A program made the position numbers and the translations under genes. A stretch of 64,000 bases of DNA from Telopea speciosissima (Eukaryota > Streptophyta > Magnoliopsida > Proteales > Proteaceae). Below, one piece after another: positions 58,953-64,000 of the stretch. Numbering within the stretch: the stretch's first letter is position 1; each line of letters begins with the position of its first letter. Under the pieces are notes generated by a model. The model had not been told where the DNA came from. It worked only from the letters and a program-made list of their open reading frames with translations, and did not search any database. The stretch covers positions 69,682,984-69,746,983 of the forward strand of contig NC_057919.1 in assembly GCF_018873765.1 (NCBI RefSeq). The letters run 5' to 3'.

Positions 58953-60549
58953 GGATGTGTGCGGCACAGTCTAATGGTTGGCAGCACCTTGGGTGTGCTG
59001 GGCTCCTGAAGACAAGCTAAATTCCATCATCACAGGTTGAATGCACTAAGATCTTTACTCAGAATCTTACAAAACTCGATGACGATTTTGTCAATTCTAA
59101 AGAAAACCGAATACAACTGGGCCAAAATGATCCCAATCGAAACCCAAGCATGATAAAAAAAAGTAGACTTGGGTGGAACCTAGCATTTTTCGAGGAAAAG
59201 GTTTGTTGCTAGGCTGCGTGTGCTTGTGCCAATACGGGGATCAATAGGACTGCACGAAAGGGCATTCAAAGGAGGGGTGAGATGCCCATTTCACTGCCCC
59301 ATGTGTGAGGGTGTAGGGAGCATTGTCGAGCAGCATTCTTTTTCTTTCTTTTTTTTTTGGGAGGGGATTTATACACTAGCATTGTGTAATGGAATATTAC
59401 ACAGTAGCATCAGACAAATCAAAGGTTAACCAACTTTTAGGATGTAAACTTAATATTGGATTGAATTGGTTATTGTTATATGGTTTTTTAGGGAGAGGGT
59501 TCACTAGCATTGATTAATGGAATATTCAATGTTAAGTTTACATCCCAAAAGGGGTTTTGTTACTCGGACTTCAGGTAAAGTAATGGCATCACAAGGGGCT
59601 AAAGGAGTCTAATACTTGCACCTTGGATAGAGTAGCAACGTCACAAGGGACTAATGGAGGTTACCTGAAAGGGGGTTGGTGGGAAAACAAGGCTTTGAAG
59701 GGTAAATGGTGGATTCAGGTCACTCTAGGGGTTCAATAGAATGCCAAGGTGGGTTGAAACAAGGCTCTTACACTCTCAAAAGCGGAAAAATGGGGACAAA
59801 AACACACTTTCCGATGCTCAAGGGCTCTTCCAAAAAATGGGGAGGGGACCCTTTATAGAGTGCGTAAGGAGGCATTGGTTTGGATGAGATTTTCGATGTC
59901 ATTGGAGGTTGAACGGTCTTTTCATGCGCTAGCTCTTGTGTCTAGGTGCAGTAATCACACGATCGGATAGCATTTCTTTTCCCATATTATATACAATATT
60001 TAGGGTCAATCAAGGTCAATCAAAGCCGGACCGGGTCAAGGATTTGTTAGGCACTGACAAGGTCGGGCTGGGCCTAGGCTGAGTTAAACAACCTTAGGGT
60101 TGGGCTAAGGTTTAGGGCAAGCCCGGCCCATTGACATCCCTACTTATTTTCTCTCTCCCTCCCAAATGGATGAGGATGATCTTGAGATCAGAATGTACTA
60201 TTCTCACAATGACCAACCGATCTCTAACTAATGCCCCATCCTCGAGTGGTTCTTTGACCTATTCTTTCTATTATCAGTTCTATTTGGTCTCTAGATAGAG
60301 TCTAGCAATGTGACAGTCATGGTGGATGAATGTTTGATACTCTTAAATAAGTTGCCAACCATGTCACACAGTGCCCTTATATTTTTCTCATAATAGACCA
60401 CATGCATGTAGCGTAAGCATGGTGGCGCTCTTCTTGCATCTCTCCGGAGATGCTTCAACGGATTTTGGCATCCAAACATAGTAAGTTCCTACTGGGAAGA
60501 CTAGAAAAAGGAGGATTGTTGTTCAGCACGGATCTGGATTCTCTACTTT
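58953..60549. other. Intergenic region right of the solo LTR, repeat debris
   Basis: No gene is recognised. It contains the right arm of the broken TIR element (58953-59040) and a foldback at about 59434-59553 (TAGGATGTAAACTTAATATTG against AATGTTAAGTTTACATCCCA). A stretch ending GGCCCATTGACATCCCTA near 60145 resembles one end of a hAT MITE. Other short frames have no domain. Confidence 0.5.
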
Positions 60550-60645
60550 TGACCTGCCCCTACTTCCCTGTGCCCCAGACACAACAAGGCGACAAAAAGA
60601 CCGCCTTGCTGTGTCTGGGGCGCACACGGCAGTACGGGCAGCTCG
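60550..60645. repeat. GC-rich hairpin element
   Basis: The arms GCCCCAGACACAACAAGGCG and CGCCTTGCTGTGTCTGGGGC pair almost perfectly around a 10-bp AT-rich loop. Weaker pairing extends outwards (CTGCCCCTACTTCC against CGGCAGTACGGGCAG). Confidence 0.88.
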
Positions 60646-60686
60646 GTAGTAGAGGACCCCGACGGTGTTCAGCACACGTCGGATGT

Positions 60687-60694
<8 letters not shown>

Positions 60695-60740
<46 letters not shown>
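60695..60740. repeat. GA microsatellite
   Basis: A pure GA run of about 23 repeats. It creates an artificial Ser-Leu frame on the minus strand. Confidence 0.95.
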
Positions 60741-60743
<3 letters not shown>

Positions 60744-61409
60744 ATATATGCTGTCATAGCTTGGTGGGGAGAAAAAAAAAAGAGGGGGGGTTGCTCACGA
60801 TGGTAGCTGCTGTTTTGCGAACTGATAATCTGCCTACAGAATATTGATCTGGATCTTCTCCAATGAGGAGATTGTCCAATGAGGTATCCAATGGCTGGGC
60901 TGGCTGGCACAAGTCCCGACGCACGCCCAGTCAGCATGGCAGCCCACCCGTTGGATGCCCTCATTATAGAGGATTCCGTTCCACAGAATATGGAGTTGGC
61001 ATAGATTAAAATTAAAGTGTATTCCAGGATGGGCCTCATTCTTGGACGTGATCTAGGATTTGGGAACGAGAATGTCTGAATGTATTATAAACAGCATTCT
61101 TAACATTCCCAAATGTGTTAGCAATCCAGATTCTTCGTATGCATACCAAACACAGCCTAGATTCGGAACTAGTGATGAACTAACCAAAATACCACTATGG
61201 AATTTTACACAAGATGAAAACACCTGGTAGTCTAACAATCTGGTGAACACTTTGTGTTTGCCGGACGATCCACGGACCACCAATTTGGTTAAGAACAGTA
61301 GCAACATGACTTTATCGTTTAAGCCCAAAAAGTATGGTTTCAACAGTGGGTTGAAACAATCACCATCTGATGGCCTGTGGAAATGCTGCCGGTATGATCC
61401 ATTTTAGTA

Positions 61410-62232
61410 CACACAGGGTGAAACATAACCATGCATCACATGAAATGACAAGACATTAATGAAAAACCAAGAACTCCATCAAACTTTAAACCACAAACTG
61501 TGGAAACTATAGACTGAAACTCATCATCATCCAAGTTTCCCTAGACTAACTGTAGCTTGGGTTTTTCAGTTGTCTATTCTATTCATCCTTATCAATGGAC
61601 TTCAGGGATCCATTCAAAAAGGGGGAAGAGGGGGGTGGAGGGGAGTGTTCATAACTGTTATTTGGCTCTTCGGCAATGACAAACAAGAGATCATCATCGG
61701 GGAAGTTTGTCTTCAATGGTTCGAATACTGGGACATAGTTTGTGGCTCAATTATCAGCGAAGGCCTGCCTCTTGATAGATTTTTGAGTGATAAGTTTTAA
61801 CTCGGACAGTATTCACAGCCATAATGAATCTTCAAAACAGCCGGTTGCTAGAACAAATGCTTAAGAGGATCAATTCAGGCCAGCAGCTTAACTTGGCCTC
61901 CAATTTTTTATGTTGGAGGAAACAGAAAGAATCCTCCAAGATCAGTATAATGGAGATGTATAATGTCCTAAATCTTAGAATTACAAGAACACAAAAGGAA
62001 TAGCCCTGCCGCCCTTTCTTTGATTCTCATCAAATAGAATCTAAAGGAAGAATGAATAAAATATCTTTAACGAAAAATGGCATGCATCTAATTTAAGGCA
62101 CGACCCTCCATAAAGTGTACCAGTTGAACAGGATTAATCTAGCAGAAATGAGACCATTAACAGTGGGATATACTACTAAATTATTAAAAGGGAAGCTCAG
62201 ACTTTAAAAAGCATTCAACAGATTAAGTTCAT

Positions 62233-62235
<3 letters not shown>
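61410..62235. other. Extra sequence in the second USP copy
   Basis: This 0.8-kb stretch lies between matched blocks and has no counterpart in the first copy, where only a short poly-C/A patch stands (50707-50730). It shows no coding match or clear repeat ends. It may be an insertion here, or a deletion in copy one. Confidence 0.45.

Positions 62236-62237
<2 letters not shown>

Positions 62238-62268
<31 letters not shown>
62238..62268. repeat. CT microsatellite
   Basis: A run of about 15 CT units, followed by a CA-rich stretch. Confidence 0.95.
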
Positions 62269-62510
62269 GTGCACACACAGACACACACTTATCCTTCCCC
62301 CAGGGAAAAAGGGTGATGCAAGTTAATGGAAAGCTGAAGTGAAATATTTATTTCAGTCTCAAACATGCTACTTTTATGCATATTCATAAGTCATGACAAA
62401 CGAAACTCACTTCAGAGTAAAAACTTGAATACAACATTGTCAATACCATTTAGTGATTACTTTCAAGAATTGAATGGATGTGCACCGGTCCACGCACTCA
62501 TCTGGAGAGC

Positions 62511-62598
62511 TTAATGCTTGATCTTGGGCTTTTTCACAATCATCACAGAACAGTGAGCATGGTGAGCACAGTAGTCACTTACACTGCCCAAAACAGCC
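62511..62598 (-). CDS. Second universal stress protein gene, last exon only
   Basis: The exon follows a CTTGCAG acceptor on the minus strand and reads AVLGSVSDYCAHHAHC, ending KKPKIKH and TAA. It is intact and differs from the first gene by one residue in the tail (Lys for Arg before Pro-Lys-Ile). It keeps the G-S end of the ATP-binding motif, the Gly-rich start of which would be in the previous exon. At least 1.4 kb of the preceding intron is in the window; the other exons lie beyond base 64000. Intactness of the exon suggests a working gene, but most of it cannot be seen. Confidence 0.88.
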
Positions 62599-64000
62599 CT
62601 GCAAGGCATCAAGCAATTTATCTGTTAGTTTGTATGCAGTAATATAGACAAACTAAAGGAGGATAACTTGTTCGAGGAAGGGATGACTAGTGAGGTTGTT
62701 CACCACGTATGCGATGTACGTGGCTGGGCATGCGTAATTGAGATAGACAACTCACTGTCTTTGACCAACGAGATCACAATGGAGGGAAAATGTACTATCC
62801 ATGGGATGATAAACCATCAACTGTATCTCTATGGAAATGGAAAACAGTCATAAGTGGTGGTTGAGGAAAGAAAATATTTATGTGATAATCTGTGGATGTA
62901 GATTAAAGTGGAGGAGCTGATAGAGAACTGCACATGTACCGCATGGGTGCACAAGGTACAACTCTTATTAGGAGTTGCAAAATAATCATGGCAATAAGAC
63001 CACAAAAAAGTTCTAATTGAGGAACAGTAGTTTGTGACAACTTGATTTATACAAGACCCTAGCATCAAAGTCCCAACTAGCAAAATTCAAGATCACATTT
63101 TCAAATTTTCATCAACAGCAAACATTAACCAGTGGGTGATTCCCTCGAGTCAATATGATCTTCAGATCAATTCATGGGGAAAAAGAAGAATTTCACATTA
63201 ACCAGATAATGAAAAATGCAAACTAATATGTTGCTTGGACAGAGATGAAGTATATACACCCAGATGACATCTTCTACTCTTCTGTATGCTACACCCTTCT
63301 TCCACTTTCCCCTCTTTTGATTGCCCTTGTGTTAGAAAATCTACTGTCATAACCTTACAGAATATCACCTGAATCCATGAAACTTATTTTCCCTAATCCT
63401 TCCATAACGTATCCCAAAACAACCAGCTGCTTAAGTCCAAAAGGCCTCTTACTGTTATTTTTCCAAGTGACAATGCTCACCATAAGAAATCCAACAAGGG
63501 GCTGAGCCACTGTTCTCTGATAGGAAACACTGCCAATAGAATCAACAGAAACATCCTGCATTATTCTCTTATTATCTTCTCCTTTGCACCTGCCAACAGG
63601 TCTAGGAGTTGACAGGAATGTTGCCAGATTTGATCTGCAATTTCTAGATTTTGTTAGTCATCTCCAGCACTTTTAGCAGCATTTATACTCATTGAATTTC
63701 TATATATGCACCATAGATGGTTTACATTTGGCTGCAAAACCGCCACGCATTTCCTCTGCCCAAGTGTTTGCTAGGCATCGTTGTGGATGGAAACTCTAAT
63801 AATTCTCATTATATCTGGTATGGTTAACTTTAGAATGGAACACACTCTTTGCTGCTCAGAGGTTTCATTCAGTCCTAACATCCCATATAAGTTGTTATTT
63901 GCTATTGCATACATTATGATTTATCCAAAGTTATATTATAACGAGCAAAATTTGACCCATATGATACATATAAGAGAATATGAAGAAAAAAAAATACTTT

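Larger units (their letters stand above)
61170..64000 (-). repeat. USP-region duplication, second copy (continues past the window)
   Basis: The copy is colinear with 45590-45636 joined directly to 50516-52450. Landmarks include GTGATGAACTAACCAAAATA, CATCTGATGGCCTGTGG, the USP exon, GCATTTCCTCTGC and ATTGCATACATTATGATT. Bases 61410-62300 include extra DNA absent from the first copy. The empty copia site is at about 61222. Confidence 0.88.

Noticed and set aside
59990..60146. Second TAGGG-ended hAT MITE
   Set aside because: Only the right end (inverted TAGGGATGTCAATGGGCC) is convincing; the left end and 8-bp duplication do not match.
60560..61039. 159-codon minus-strand frame with Ser-Leu repeats
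   Set aside because: It is produced by the GA microsatellite and the GC-rich hairpin; no conserved sequence.

Overview
The window is nuclear DNA of a flowering plant. The evidence is split genes with GT-AG introns, a plastid-targeted protein, plant-type Ty1/copia elements primed by initiator tRNA-Met, L1 and RTE LINEs, Au-like SINEs, hAT- and Mutator-type MITEs, and an organelle-DNA insertion. Large TE-filled introns point to a repeat-rich (probably woody) angiosperm. I cannot name the species.

Four host genes are recognisable, plus a second partial copy of one. (1) On the minus strand, exon 1 of a RING-finger E3 gene resembling RFI2 (5542-5698); the rest lies off the left edge, so bases 1-5541 are probably its first intron. 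They hold a Ty1/copia element inserted into an L1 LINE. (2) On the plus strand, PALE CRESS (PAC) as seven exons from 10192 to 26798, joining to an intact 313-codon frame. Intron 2 carries an organelle-derived block with a plastid-type trnM-CAU. Intron 3 is about 11 kb and is a nested stack of at least five elements. (3) On the plus strand, TCTP as five exons from 39154 to 43907 (168 aa). (4) On the minus strand, a universal stress protein gene as four exons from 54253 to 50975 (164 aa). (5) The intact last exon of a second USP gene at 62511-62598; its other exons lie beyond the right edge.

Two local segmental duplications shape the region. One copied the 3' end of PAC together with the sequence upstream of TCTP. 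Copy A is about 26541-30110 and copy B about 30626-39090, and copy B leaves a decayed PAC exon 7 at 30648-30785. The other duplicated the USP 3' region (about 45590-52450 and 61170-64000). A complete Ty1/copia element (45642-50515) sits in the first USP copy, and the second copy preserves the empty site.

The rest is intergenic DNA with dispersed repeats. It includes a 3.2-kb structurally complete but non-coding LTR element (13674-16871), a 2.97-kb solo-LTR candidate with matching target duplications (55981-58947), a 463-bp solo LTR (30884-31346), several MITEs and foldbacks with target duplications, and local tandem repeats. I found no CRISPR array, operon or bacterial-type system. The unusual content is the layered history of insertions and duplications inside and beside housekeeping genes. 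All target duplications, exon joins and repeat comparisons were made by eye.
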